Shown here: in pieces, positions 44,493 to 57,345 of the stretch
Position numbering within the stretch: position 1 is the first letter of the stretch
Layout of the letters: every line of letters begins with the position of its first letter
Assembly (NCBI GenBank): GCA_039519185.1
Contig: CM076848.1
Span: 120,132,656-120,196,655, forward strand
DNA from: Astragalus membranaceus
Taxonomy: Eukaryota > Streptophyta > Magnoliopsida > Fabales > Fabaceae
DNA length: 64,000 nucleotides
Direction: 5' to 3'
The notes under the pieces: generated by a model
The model's input: the letters and a program-made list of their open reading frames with translations, nothing else
What the model was told of the DNA's origin: nothing
Database searches by the model: none
Made by a program: the position numbers and the translations under genes

Positions 44493-47400
44493 ATTGGTAT
44501 CAGAGCGGTTCGGCCTTGTCGGACGTAGTGACCTTCGGGTCGAGAACATAGGATCGAGTCAGCTAGGGACTTAGACAATTATGTGTCAGACCTTTTTAGT
44601 ATATTATGTGACGTATTGAGTCAGGATCCACTCAATGATTCATGTAAGTTACTGAAAATTATGACAAATAGTTGCCTCAGCCCCGAAAATGTCCGAGACC
44701 TTACACCATAGGATTCTCAGCCTTCTCGTTCCATCAGAACGTGCAGCGGTAGCAGAGGGCTACATATTACATTTGGAAACCAGGATGGGCATCCGCAATA
44801 GTTCGAGGAAACTGTGGGCGGCTGTTCAGTAAATAAATCTGATACGGCTAGTGAGTCGCGGCATGAAACGTCTTAGATCTTATCGAGAAGTACAAATCAA
44901 ACGAAGCCATTGTGCGACAGTAACGTCAGTGTACTGAAATCTCTCAGATTAGTTAACACCCGAAACCCTGACCTTATTTTGTCAGCTTATCAGTTATAGA
45001 GATATCGTTTTCATCATAAATCTCACCTTCTGGAGTAAGCCAATCACAGTTTAGGTATCAGTTGAGGAAGTCCCTCCAGAAAGTTTCAAGAATAGATCCC
45101 GATTCTTCTTCTTCCGAGTCACGATGTGACAGATGATAAAGCTAGCTGAGTAAAGATACTCCGTTGCCAGTATTGACTAGCAGAGTCATAATATGCCGAT
45201 CAGGTTAAGTCCCGATCAGGAATTGTGAATCAAATCCTTCAAAGCAAATCAGTATGTGTAATCAGTAGAAGTAACCTGATTTCAATCCGCAGCTGGAAGC
45301 ATTCCGATCACGGTCTGTGAGAAATTCTCGTTAGTCTTCCGACCCAATTGTTCGTAACTTCTTCTCCGGAACTCCGATTTTTATGTTCCGAGAGGCGTTG
45401 GAAAGCTAACGAAAATATCTACACCGATGAATGGGTTGTGAACCGTATCTTCAATTGTATTTTGAAGTGTACCTCTGTTTTAAATCTGAACCGTAAACTC
45501 TAGGCATTCGTGGAATGTGGACCTCCCTGTTGTACGGGAAGTTGGAAAAAGGATCTCCAATCAGTCAGTTTAGACTCCTAGAACCCATTCTGAAGCTATA
45601 TTAATTAAATGTAATAATTATGTCTGGATAGTCGCGGAAGTTCGGAGAGAAGCTGGGCCAAGGAAAATTCTAAATGATAAATTTAACGAATCAATACAAG
45701 GACACTTATGGTGTACTCGTGTGATTCCCAAAATAACTTTTGTTTTAAAAAATTCCCTGGTGCCACTGCAATTTCAATTTCGTGACTAATCCGAGAATAA
45801 TTACTACATCGAAGTTAATCGAGAAACCAAGGATTGTCTAGGATGACTCTAAATCTCATCTCCTAAAGAAAACCTTATGTCATTCTAGTAAGATTTCTAA
45901 TATCGAAATCCGCATCTCCTTAAGATCCGAGTAAACAATATCTATGAAAGATAGGTATCGAAATGCAAAGCCTAGTTGATCTAAAAAGACAACTGTGATC
46001 GGATAAGTCGTTGACTTAGACAATCCTGAATGACCCATAACCTGTATAAGGAAACCGAACTGTAGGTTCAATTATGAGGACAGAGTCATAATGGTCGAAA
46101 GACGCACCCTAATCGTTATTTTGGGTTAGATAAAACATCGGTTGTACCGGTGACTACCTGAAATACTAGAAATGTTTCTAAGATAACCAAAGATGTGGGT
46201 TACCCAAAACGTTTGCTCAGAAGTAATGGAAGGCTAGGTAACACGTGAATATAATAGCTAGTTGGAGAAGTATCAAGCCACGTTATAGGGCAATCATCTT
46301 TCGGCATTTCTAGTGCTCAAGCTTCCGCTACTGAAGTGAAACTCCAATCGTTAATCTGGATCCCGTTAGGGTTGACAGTAAGTTGTTATGACCTTGATCC
46401 ATCGGATGGATCGAAGCTAGTTTCACCATGCTAATAATCTATCGGCAAGATGTCAATAAAGCAAGTATGTACTGAATTCAGAGTTGTCTGATTTAGCCAG
46501 TACACGAGGCTTTCTAAGAATTCGATGAGTTGAATACGCATAGTGCATCTTTCTTTTACCCAACACACCAGTATGATGGAAGAATGTCTGAGGATGAACC
46601 GTAGGTCAGTCTGAGACTAAATGATTGGACAGTGAATGTATGACACATAAGTTCTTGATAGTGCATTCTATAACCATTGTATAGTCTTTTGAGACAATTG
46701 TGTCGTGTCTATTTTTGCCACGAAATGCAAACCTTTGTTTTTAATCTCGAAATTTTGTCTTGGACCGATTCGAGAAAGGAATTGAACGGAAGTGAATTGA
46801 ATCGAGTGGAATAGCGGTTTGAGAAGAATTTTTAAAGCAAAAACCCGCTTTCTTTTCGACTCAATATCCTTCCCGATCCCTTCCTCGAACGAACCTAATT
46901 ATTTTTGTTGTAACAGAACCTAACTCAAGCACGATAAAAGTTTGAGAGATTTTGATCGCACAAATGGTTGACTCCAACAAAATAACACCTTTATTCTCAC
47001 TTTCGAACTTGCGGATTTTAAAAATTTGAGAATGAGATTCCGCCTTGTTGAATCATCGTGCATCGAGTAAGGTCAATTATAAGTTGGGGTGAAATAACGT
47101 TTTTGGATACTCTTAATTATCGAGGTATCATTATTCTAAAACCCCACTGAAAAGAATTTTCATCAAAGTAACACGATTGTGTTTTCAAGTTTTGGAAAAG
47201 AATTTTATTCAAACGAAGCTATTTATACTTTCAAGTTTTGGAACCAATTTAATGAAAGAATAATTTGCTATTATTTTAGAGTTTTTCTCTTGGATTCGGT
47301 TGCAAGGAAAATCGTTTCTAGATTCCTTGGACTGAAAGTCAACATGTTTTATAAAATAACTCTGTTTGCTTCAGTCGAGATTTTTAGTAAGATGAGTCAA

Positions 47401-47689
47401 GCGCTTATGTGAGCGTAACTCGGGAAGAGAAGGAAACTTTTCTTCTGGATACCGTATGGTTTGATTCCAAAGAAAATTCTCTTAAAGTCATCGTTTCGTT
47501 CCAATTCAAGTAACGGCTAAGCCGGAACCTTTTGAGTTCTTGACTTTGATAGTGCAGGATGTATAAATACCCTAAACTATGAGTTCGTATCCTCAACAGA
47601 TTGTAGGCGTTCCACTGTCCATAACAATTAGCGTCAGCTTCCAAGAGGTCGGAATAGAAATTTCTGAATAAAGTCTGTATCTTCATGAT
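44493..47689 (+). other. Internal region of decayed Tekay-type element: PBS then no recognisable coding
   Basis: The PBS TGGTATCAGAGCGG follows the LTR within four bases. The remaining 3.2 kb is full of stops in all frames, and I recognise no gag, protease, RT or integrase motif. Confidence 0.7.
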
Positions 47690-47943
47690 GTCTTTCACGT
47701 GTCTCAGTTGAGAAAATGTATTCCCAATCCACTTCAGCCGTTGAGCGTTGAAGCGATCGATCTTAGACCGGATTTATCATTCCAACCTTATCCTAGTTAT
47801 ATCCTGGAGCGTGGTATGAAGACATTGCGGTCAAGGACTATTCCAATTGTCAAGATAGTCTGGGAGGGCTTCTCAGCCGAAGAGGCCACTTGAGAATTGG
47901 AAGAGAACATGATGACCCGATATCAATATCTTTTCGCTTAAGG
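47690..47943 (+). pseudogene. Pol C-terminal remnant with chromodomain, in-frame stop
   Basis: The plus frame reads FHVSQLRKCIPNP, then TIPIVKIVWEGFSAEEAT, a TGA where Trp is expected, and ELEENMMTRYQYLF. It aligns with the end of the 1453-aa polyprotein (FHVSQLRKYVPDP ... EILLVKVVW ... MTWELESKM ... YPELF), that is, the integrase C-terminus and chromodomain of Tekay/Del elements. It is the only protein relic in this element. Confidence 0.85.
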
Positions 47944-47989
47944 CATATCTCGTCAATTTTGAGGACAAAATTTTAAAAGTTGGGGTGAT

Positions 47990-50969
47990 TGTAACATCCC
48001 TAATTTTTAAAGACTCGTATTATGATGCCTAAGACCGATTAATTATTTGTGAGAATAATTAGTCGTGTCTCGGTGATTTATAGTCGAGGAAATTGTCAAC
48101 ATAATTGTGTTTCCCTCGAATTATGGTCATTTCATGACTAAAAAGGGAGTTTAAGCCAAAGGGTAAAATGGTCATTTCACTAAATATCATTGGACCGATC
48201 TATTAAGGGGGTCATGGCTATAGATGTTAGTCGACCCAAGTATTTTAGCTAATCAAATTGCTAACGATAGGAGATTATGCATGGGGGATTGATAGTTTGG
48301 GAAGAATTGAATTAAGGGCATTATGGTAAAAATTGGCCTCATTAAATTCTAGCTGAACCTTATAGCCAGCCACATCCTCCCTTGTTTTATTTTTTTTTAC
48401 AAACACATTCAGTTGCTGAGAGTTGAAAGGAAAGAAGCCATGGGAGAGGGTGAGGGGCGAAGGTGAGAAGTGGTGAGGGAGAGAAGAACCTTCATTGCAT
48501 GTAAGTGATTCAACATTCATCCCACTCCATTTTTGATTCTGAGTTCAATGGAACCATTTTCAGAAACTGATTCTCTCCCTATCTCTCACTCCCTTTTTCT
48601 GTTTTGAAGCTCCAATGATGAATATGGAGGAATTCTGAAATTATTATGGTTGCATGTTCAGTTTGACAGTTGGGAGTTGGAGTTTTATGCTTCATTTCGA
48701 AATTGGAAGTGGTCCAATCCTTTGAGGTCATTGCTTCAGTCTCAGTCTTGAAGGGGTTGCTGTTTGGAAGCTCAATTAGAAGTAACAAGTGATGGAAGTT
48801 GATGATGATTAGAGTTCATCAGAATTTCTGGGCAAAAACAGTACTAGTACCCTTCATTGTTTTCATCGTATCTCACAGTATACTACCCCGATGATCGCGA
48901 TTCTTGTCCCTCTGGAAACTAGACAAAAAGCTCTTCATTTTGGGCACAAGAACCGTATGATTTCATGGAGAAATGAGACATATATCCGGTTCACAAGTTT
49001 CGGTTTCAGAATCAAACACTGTCCTGAACTAGTCATCTTGTTTCGGTGATATCTCCCAAACCTCTGGATGCATGCGTGTGAAAATTTGATCATCAGAAAG
49101 AAGACAAAATTATCTTCAAAATGGGCACTGGTTTGAGTAGTTTTGGTTACGGATTGACTGAGATAACTCTGTTTCAAAACTGCTCTTTGATTCTGGAAAT
49201 TAGAAATAAATCTGGAAATAACGGTTCGTTGGATTAAGGGTTCGATTCGTCATAAGTCTCGAGGGTCGTTAACTCAAGTACCGGATGAGTGTTCAGTAGC
49301 AAGAATTTGATCGAATTACTGGTGGTGCACGTGGGACCCGTCGAGTCCAGATGCGGAGGCACTAGGAGCGTGTACGTGACTACGGGGATTGTTCGAGTGG
49401 TTACAATCCGGCCGTCCGTGTTTCGACGTGATTTCTCGGCAATCGTCAACCGGGTGAGTTCTACTCACGGATAGGGATATTTTTACATGTCTTGAAAATA
49501 TATCGGTTTTGAGTCATAAGGCATCATCCGTTTTCGAAAGATTTTTGAACCGGAAACCGTTTTTGAGAAACATTACGTTTTACGGTTTTTATGGAATTGT
49601 TGAACAATTTATGAACTTCTGATTAAATTGTTGAAATAAAATGATTTGTAAACTATCTGGAGTATTTGGAATTTTCTGAGTTTCAGGTGGAACGGAAATT
49701 AGGAATCGAATCGAGAGCGAACGGAGAACGAAAGTGAGAAAATTTTGAGTTGAGCATCAGACTGATGGTTCTGTCCATCCGCGCGCCGTTCACGCGGGAG
49801 TCGCACGCCGTGCGTGATTCTGGGCTGCGCTTCTGTCAAGTCGCGCGCCAGTCACGCGTGGGTTGCGCGCCGCGCGCCACTGTTCATTCTGATGCGTGAC
49901 TCCGTTTTTCTCGTTTCAACGCTCCGTTCAATCCCGAACCTTTCCTAATCCCTTCCTCAAACTATTTTAAAGCTACCAACCTATTGAAAACATAATTTCA
50001 AACCGTTCAAACTATATTTTTGAAAAAGAGTCTTGAAACCTATTTGGTCGAGAACGAAAATCCTAGATTACGTGTGAGCACACCGAGTAATGGTTGGGCT
50101 GAACTTATATATGGATATAAGACCTGGAATTGATTATAATTCTGGAAGTTAATAGAATTCTTCATAAACGGATTATGAAATGAAATGGAACATGTATCAT
50201 AAGCTTATGTTTGATCCTTTGGTGATTGTTGATATGTATTGTCGTATATATCGTTCGTTGGGTGACGACCTGACAAGTAGTATACTAGAGAGGGTAGTCA
50301 TGACCCCTTATCTAGGCCCTGTATGTGTTTTGGCGTGGTCAACTCACGGGTTTCCGGTATGAGCGAGGTTTCGCCACCGGATTATACAAAACAAATTAAT
50401 TATATGATTGTGTGCCGGGATGAGTGGAGTTTCGCCGTCGGTTTACACTAATCAACAAATATAATTCTCCGGTATTCGTGGTTGTTCACGACCGGCTGTC
50501 CCTCATAAAACATAAAGACTTGTTTGATTGGACTCGACTTGTTGAGATTTGTGGCAGGGTTCACGATCAACAATTCGCTGTAACATGTTCGTTATCAATA
50601 TGATTGTTAACGGTTTAATAATTGAACCGAGTGTCGGTGAGGGGGCACGGTAGGACTCACTAAGACAAGTTGTCTCACCCAATCCTTATTTGTTGTTTTT
50701 ACAGAGAACAGGTTATAAGGACAGCTGGCGGCACAGTTGGTATGTCGGGTTCGAGGAGAAGATTGAAGATTGATTCATTTATAGTTGTCCTTGTTCTTCT
50801 GTAGTCGTATCTGTATTCGGTCGTATGACTCGAGCTTGTGTTGTTTTATTTATTAGTTTCCGCTATTTCTTGTAAAGATGTATTATCTGAACAGAAATTT
50901 TTATACTCTGATTTGTACCAAATTGTATATTTAGGTATTCCTTTGTTAAAGAAATACCGGGGTGTAACA
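47990..50969 (+). repeat. 3' LTR of decayed Tekay-type element
   Basis: It starts directly after the PPT and ends GGGTGTAACA before TSD CGAAG. It differs from the 5' LTR by few substitutions and single-base indels. Confidence 0.94.
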
Positions 50970-51552
50970 CGAAGGACCACCCTTTGGGTTAGCATCAGCA
51001 GCTGGAGGCATATAGCCTAGTGGTAGACCATAGGGAGGCCACTGCACATTCTGAAGAGCCTGAGAAATCCCGGGTCCTGGGGGAGGAGAAGGATGGTTCA
51101 CTCCTGCACCAGTAGCACCCTCAGTAGGATCAACATCCCTTAAGGCACTTATCACTCTGATGACTTCAGCTAACTGACCCCTTATGACGTCCATTTCAGC
51201 CCCGATAGCTTGGTTCTCTTGATTTGGATCGTGCTGACCCTGACCATTTGGACCCTGAACTGCGTCATTCTGGTGCGGTGGTGCATTTCCCGGATTGGCA
51301 TTGTCTGGCTGATTTTCCATGTTTCTTGCTTGCGAACGCGTCCAGTATCTGTGATTAAGCAACTTGTCTTACCTCTGCGGACGAAACATTTTATGAGCAC
51401 AAAAGAAATGGTTGGATGCAAATGCAATGCAATATGTACATTATTATGTTAATTGCCGGGAATCGTGGTATAACTTGCTTCTTGTTATAGGCGTATATTT
51501 AAACACATTTCCACGAGCATTAGCAAAGTTGGGATCAACAAACGAAGTAAGC
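50970..51552 (-). pseudogene. Tat gag, N-terminal segment, copy B
   Basis: The frame from about 51362 (NHRYWTRSQARNMENQ) to the insertion site is open and lacks the stop seen in copy A at 11108. Start uncertain, as in copy A. TAAGC at 51548-51552 is the left TSD of the solo LTR. Confidence 0.85.
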
Positions 51553-53973
51553 TGTAACATCCGCAAAATAATTAATAGAATTATTTGGGTGTAAACCCAA
51601 TTAAATTAATTTAGTACTTGACTGGTAAATTTATTGAGTGTAAAAATTAATTATTGGTCGTCATCGGATCGTTAACCGGATTATACGGATCAAGGAAGTT
51701 TTGGAATCGAAATAAGAGATTTAGATCAATATGGTAATTGGACCACGTTACCACTTATTTATTAAATAAATAAATAAGTGTGTGTGTGTGTGTGTATGTG
51801 TTAAAAGAAAAGAAAAGAAAGAAAAGAAAGAAAGAATGCGAGAGAGAGATACAGAGAGGAGAAAGGAGAGAAAGAGAGAAAAGAAAGGAAAGGGTAAGGA
51901 AGAAGAAGAGGAAAAAGGGAAGGTTTCGGTTCATCAAAACGACTTCCTTCCAACACAAAAAACGTTCAGCGTTACTCCCTCTTCGTTTTGGTACCAAAAT
52001 CTTCATCATCAACTCACTCTCCTCAAATCCACCATTTTCGAATTTAAGAGGAAATAGAGGTTTTTGTTGTTCAAGCTCAAAGGAAAGCTTTGGATGGTGT
52101 TTGGGAGCGAGCTCAAGGTGGATTGCGCAAGTATTGAAGTCCGATTTGGGGTTTGTGAAAATCAAGAGGTTAGGGTTCAAATTGGGGTTTTTGTGAATAG
52201 TGGCTTGAGGTTGAAGAAGAAGATGAATAGTGTTCAGGAAAGATTTCGAGGAATTCGGTATTTCGGTCAAAAAGAGGTTTCGTGATCGAGTGGAAAGCTT
52301 TGAAAGCGGATTTGAGCGTCGTCGGAACGGAGAGTTTATGCGGGGAATGTTCGTGTGGTTACTCGGTGGATTCGGCCCGCTCGTGGTTCACGCTTCAAGG
52401 GTGAGTTCTACTCACGTTTAGGATTTTTGTTTTTCGAATTAATTGATTGATCGTTTTATCGCTTTCGCTGGTCTGGAATATTACTTGATATTTTCTGTTT
52501 CGGGTTAGGAATCGATCGGAGCGAGTCTCGAGTTGTGTCGTGTTGAAATGGAATTTTTGGTGATTTGATTTCGAAAGATTTTGACTTAAAAACCGTTAAT
52601 TGGAAAATATGTCGTTTTTGCTACAATCCGTTCCCATCGCATCGCGACCTGGCCCAGTTTTGTCACACAAAAAGTTTCTGTCGCCTTTCGCGTCGCGACG
52701 GTAGCAGTTCGCGTCGCGACGCTTTGCAGATTTTTAACAACTATTCACTGATTTTGTTTTCACAATAACTTTTGATCCGGGAACCCGATTGAGGTGTTCT
52801 AAGATGCGTTTGAAAGCTTATTCCGAGGCCTAACTAAATATACAATTTAAAAAGGTAAAAAGAACTGTTTTTGAAGTTCAAATTGTTTCGAAATACCGAA
52901 TAATAGTACACGTGTGCGAATATGTTTTATTAATAATAAAGCGGATTATGAGTCCTACGTGGTATGGTATAACTGATGCGGAATAATTATTATTCATTCG
53001 TCTAAACCGATGAATAATTCACGATATATAAATTATATCGAATATAGGAGTTAGCCCAAATGCGGGTGGATATATATATATACTAGATCGAGTTTGGGTG
53101 ACGACCCATGAGGTTGACATACTAGGCGGGGAAGTCATGATCCCTTACCCTAGGCCCGTATGCCATTAGGGAAAGTACTATTGGTAAGGGGATTCACCGG
53201 GATTACCAAAGCTGGGGTCGGTGTTATGTTACAGTTATAAAATAGTTCACCGGGATTACCAAAGCTGGGGTCGGTGCTGTAATAAAGTTATGAAGCGGGT
53301 CACCGGGATTACCAAAGCTGGGGCCGGTACCGTGTTAATGTTAGAAAGAATGGTCACCGGGATTACCAAAGCTGGGGTCGGTGTCATTCTAAAGATATCT
53401 ATAGTATGGTTACCGGGATTACCAAAGCTGGGGCTTGTATCATACTATGTTTACTAGTACGAGTCACCGGGATTACCAAAGCTGGGGTCGGTGTCGTGCT
53501 AAATTAAAAGAATGTAGTTTATAAAGTAAACTACGAATGTATAAAAATTTATAATTAGACCGAGAGTGTTAGTAGGGGTCTCGGTAGAACTCACTGAGAT
53601 TGTATCTCACTGTTTATATGTTGTTGTTTTACAGAGAAACAGGGAAAGTGGAGATCCAAGAGGCGCGAGTAGGTCGAACTTGGATGGTTGTTGAAGACTT
53701 AGCTTTATGCTTAAGTGTATTATCTTTCCTGGTTATCTGTGTTTCAAGACATTTTGTCTTTAGCGTTATGTATTTATTTCCGCTTTCTTGTACGATATTG
53801 AACACTGTATTTCACTGATGGTTTATGCTCTTATTTATGATTAAGACTGTTCTGTTGTTATTCAGTGAAAATTTTATAGTGGTGTTCAGTATTTCAACAG
53901 GAAATATAACTCTGATGTTTTAGGGATGGTGCACTTGGATATTTTTACTTGATAAAAATACAGGGGTGTTACA
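51553..53973 (+). mobile_element. Tekay-type solo LTR between gag and ORF1 (copy B)
   Basis: It has the same ends and site as 11452-14004, with TSD TAAGC (51548-51552, 53974-53978), length 2421 bp. Compared with copy A it has a shorter GT tract, an added purine-rich stretch (51820-51895) and a deletion around 52632 removing part of the CpG cluster. Confidence 0.92.
53195..53501 (+). repeat. Array of six hairpin units, copy B
   Basis: Same array as 13226-13532. In unit 2 the left flank changed ACAG to ATAG, which still pairs with CTGT through a G-T pair. In unit 5 one change (CTTGTA) weakens the core stem. Confidence 0.85.
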
Positions 53974-54165
53974 TAAGCACTTCATTCAAGTATCATAACT
54001 TTAATCATTCGAAGAGAATAAAAAGGTACAATCCAATTAATTATTCAAAACAAAGCTTTTGAGAAGAACAATTACAATATCCTTAAGAAAATTACAATAT
54101 TTCAAAAGAGAAATTACAATTTCCTAGAGAATATTCTAGAAGGAAAAATACATTGCAATGAAAAT

Positions 54166-56107
54166 CTAAAAACCTATTGCCTTCAACTTCTTTTCTTTCT
54201 TCTTCTCCTTACCAGTTGCAGCTGCTTCTCTTGCCTGGTCCATGAGTTCCTCTGTCAGAGCCTCGCAGAACTTCACAAAATCATATACTTGTACCGGAGT
54301 ATTGAAAGGCAACATCTCAGCTTCAGCCCTCCTTAACCTTTTGGGGATATCTTTCACTGCCTGATTCGCCAACCATGCCAACTTGGAGAACTTGCTCTTC
54401 CAGAATTGGATGTCCTCCCTTAGATCCTTGACAATTTCTTGGTCTTCTATCTTTCCAATTAGGGCCATGAAGCGCTCGTGCCAGTGTTGACTCTCCGCTC
54501 GGACCTGCCTGTAAGCTCCTTCTACACAGCGAAGGTCCCTTTTCACTTCCTCGGATATTTCCCGCTCGTCTATCAAAGCTTGCTGATACTCCTTGAGAAT
54601 TCTTTCCATGGATACCCTTTCTTGCTCAATGCTTCTCAATTGCCTTCTCAATTCCATCACTAGGTGAGATTATTGTCTGGATTCAGTCAGGGACTTCTTT
54701 ACAGCTCTCTCACTTGCCAGAGACTTCTTGCATAATTCTCTCCACTCATTTGCTTCTGCCATGGCTTCACCTGTCTTTGCATTAGATCTCTTCAATTCGT
54801 CTTTGGCCCCCTTTAAATATTTCTTCATTTCTTGTTTGCTTTCTTCTTCTTTTTTGAGTCTCTCGTTAGCCTCTTCAAGAGCTTCCGCCTTGCGCTTATT
54901 CTCACCCTCTAGCTTTTTTTTGCAGCCATTAGTTTCCCCAACTTGCCTTGCAAGGATTTCTTTTCTTCTTCTACCTTAGACAAGGTAGACTTGACCTCAC
55001 TCAATTCTTTGACGATTGGGGCATTAGGCTCCGGTACTTCCTTTTCAACTGACAGCATACCCTGATGAGGAATACTAGCATCTTGCATTCTCTCGTGAAG
55101 CCATTGATAGAAAGAGATCTCAGTAGTCTTCTTGGTGATCTCATCCTTATCCTTATACACCGGATTCTCCCAGGCTTTTGCAATTTTCTGAAGCAGAGCT
55201 TGGTTCTTGGAGTCTTCCTTGTCAAGAAAGACAGGGATCAACATGTCCTGAGTGGGTGCATTCTTCATGGGATACCGAAGTTGTCTGATTGTGAGAGAAG
55301 GATTGTAATTGATATAACCTTGGGTTCCCATCACGGGCACATTCTGGAAATTGCCGCATTGGAACAGTATTGAAGGCCTATCCTTCCAACACGAGTAAGT
55401 GAACCAATTGATTTTGAGAGCATTGAGATCCCCCAAGGCATGTACCCATTCTTGCGCACTTCTAGCTTCTACCTCGCAACTCAAGGCATAGTTTACTAAA
55501 TCCGTAGCTTTCTTCTGGTGAGTGATGACATGATTAAGAAGCCAAGCGTACAAGACATGGAGGGAGCAAACAATTTTCCTCTTCCCTAACGCACAGTGAT
55601 GAGTGTAGGAATGGTAAGTATCTGCAAGAACTGCTGGCACGGGATTGATTGGGTTATCTTTGCTGATGAAAGCTAAAAAGAGCCCAATGGCATTCTCATC
55701 AATGAAGCTCTCGAATTGTGGGAAAAGGACAATCCCGAAAATAATGAGGGCTAACAACTGCTTGAAAAGACCCCATTTGCTAGCTTGAGCATAAGCTGTC
55801 AATAAACTCTCGAAATAGCTTAGTTGAAAACCCATGAGGCGATTCTTCCTTTCTTTATGAAGCAATAATTCCCTCACACTGACTTGCAAAAACTGAGAAA
55901 ACTTCTGATCTGTGTACCGATGTTTCTGATACTGTTAAGGTGCTGACTTTGGCCTAGAAAACCCCAGGATCTGTTCATATTCCTCGAGGGTTGGTGATAG
56001 CTGAAAATCTTTGAAGAGGAAGCACCGGATCTCTGCATCATAGAATCGGCTCAGAGCCATGATAGCACTCTCTTGAACGTCCAATTGTAACAATCTGAGG
56101 AGATTAC
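54166..56107 (-). pseudogene. Ogre-type ORF1, copy B (cut by Tekay insertion)
   Basis: The coiled-coil C-terminal part is open at 54166-54660 and the globular part at 54909-55889. Private stops are a TAA at about 54672 (copy A has Glu) and a TAA at about 55937 (copy A has Tyr). A homopolymer indel near 54912 shifts the frame, as in copy A. The N-terminal codons are displaced past the right edge by the Tekay element starting at 56108. Confidence 0.85.
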
Positions 56108-56698
56108 TGTAACACCCCTTTTCTAATAAACTTTATTTTTAAATAAAATCAGAGTCTCTTTTTTTTTTTTTTTTTTTTTTTAAAAACTATTCAAGCGAGT
56201 GCTACATTTACTTCATAATTCACAAGACACATAACACCATGAGAAAAATGTTTAGTTCGCATCAACTAAACCAATCACCATCAGCAGCGGAATAAATATG
56301 AGTTCAAAAACTTAAAACCAATACATCACCAATCAAATCTAACAGTTTAGGAAAAATAGTGCATAAACATAGGACACCCCCCCTGGTGCTACGTATCAGA
56401 GAGCGACACTTCCTAACAAACGAAGGCATGAAGGAATCCTTCACTCGGTATTACCTGCACGTTGCCGACATAAGAAGCAACATAAAGGCAGTAGGGTGAG
56501 TCTCTTTTCATAATTAATAACATATGAGAATTAAGCAATGCATAGGAAAAAGGAAGTCAGGCACGCCAATTCACAATAATGGAACAATCGCATCAATATT
56601 GTATTTCCAAACAGCACCACACAATATATGATTTATGCATGTAATGCAACCCAAACTCCACGGGTACATGCATGTCGGATCCGTCACCAAATACAAAT

Positions 56699-56887
56699 AG
56701 GCCGTAGCCTCTGCTCACCAAATACAAATTAGGCCGTAGCCTCTGCTCACCAATAATGCACATGTTTCATGCGGTGTTATGGAGAATGCATCACAACACA
56801 CCACAAATCAGTCAATTTCACATTTTAAATTCTAGTCTCACCATAGTGCATTAATTAACTCACCAAATTAAAATTAGGCCGAAGCCT
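56699..56887 (-). repeat. Three hairpins with UNCG-type loops in Tekay LTR
   Basis: On the sense (minus) strand AGGC-TACG-GCCT occurs at 56731-56742 and 56699-56710, and AGGC-TTCG-GCCT at 56876-56887, each within a repeated unit starting GGTGAGCAGAGGC. Loops UACG and UUCG closed by C-G belong to the exceptionally stable UNCG tetraloops known from RNA. Repeated in the 5' LTR at about 63325, 63357 and 63502. Confidence 0.85.
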
Positions 56888-57206
56888 CTGCTCACCAATC
56901 TCACCTCATCATCACTCACCAAGTCAGCTCACCACTCACACCAACACCCATTCAAATAGACCAACTTAGGACATTGACAAGACATAGGGAAAGTGGGTAA
57001 AAATAGCCATTTGGACACTTGAACACCATCAGCCAGAAACACCAGTAAAAATAAATTATTTTTTTTGCATAAAATTGAGACTATTGGATAGGCACTGAAA
57101 TTAGCTTCAAAACGCATTTTGAACCGTTGAATTTGGATAACCGAGTCAAAAGTTACGTTAAAAACAATTTTAGGAAAAATGTTAGACATTCTGGAAACTG
57201 GCACAT

Positions 57207-57345
57207 GGGCGCTGGGCGCCCAGGGGCAACACAGCGCTTGGCGCATGGGCGCTTGGCGCCCAGGAGAAGCAACACGCACAGGCGCATGGGCGCTGGCGCC
57301 CAGGAACAACACGCGCAACAGCGCACAGGCGCTAGGCGCCCAGGA
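57207..57345 (-). repeat. GC-rich palindrome cluster in Tekay LTR
   Basis: GGGCGC/GCGCCC palindromes with 2-3 nt centres occur at 57207-57221, 57247-57261 and 57288-57301, and a shorter one (GGCGC/GCGCC) near 57329. Each is followed by CAGG. They reappear in the 5' LTR from about 63833. Confidence 0.88.

Larger units (their letters stand above)
41514..50969 (+). mobile_element. Decayed Tekay-type element with 3-kb LTRs in Tat gag (copy B only)
   Basis: LTRs are 41514-44492 (2979 bp) and 47990-50969 (2980 bp), nearly identical, with a perfect TSD CGAAG (41509-41513, 50970-50974). An initiator-Met PBS and a PPT (AAAGTTGGGGTGATT, 47975-47989) are present. The 3.5-kb internal region has no gag or RT frame, only a chromodomain-like remnant at its 3' end. 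With similar LTRs but a non-coding interior, it was probably moved by another element. Copy A preserves the empty site. Confidence 0.94.
20793..56107 (-). mobile_element. Tat/Ogre-like element, internal region, copy B (nested insertions)
   Basis: It begins at the PPT next to the shared LTR and contains, from left to right, 3' UTR, integrase, second RNase H, RT, protease/G-patch, then gag and ORF1 interrupted by the elements at 26063-35833, 37558-41165, 41514-50969 and 51553-53973. At 56108 it is broken by a young Tekay element; the remaining ORF1 start, leader, PBS and 5' LTR must lie beyond 64000. Apart from those insertions it is colinear with copy A. Confidence 0.92.

Noticed and set aside
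46735..47100. Segment with AATCGA/TTCCCGATCCCTTCCTC phrases recalling the LTR near 43210-43490, perhaps another LTR fragment
   Set aside because: Similarity is patchy by eye, with no TG/CA ends or TSD; I cannot support a separate element.
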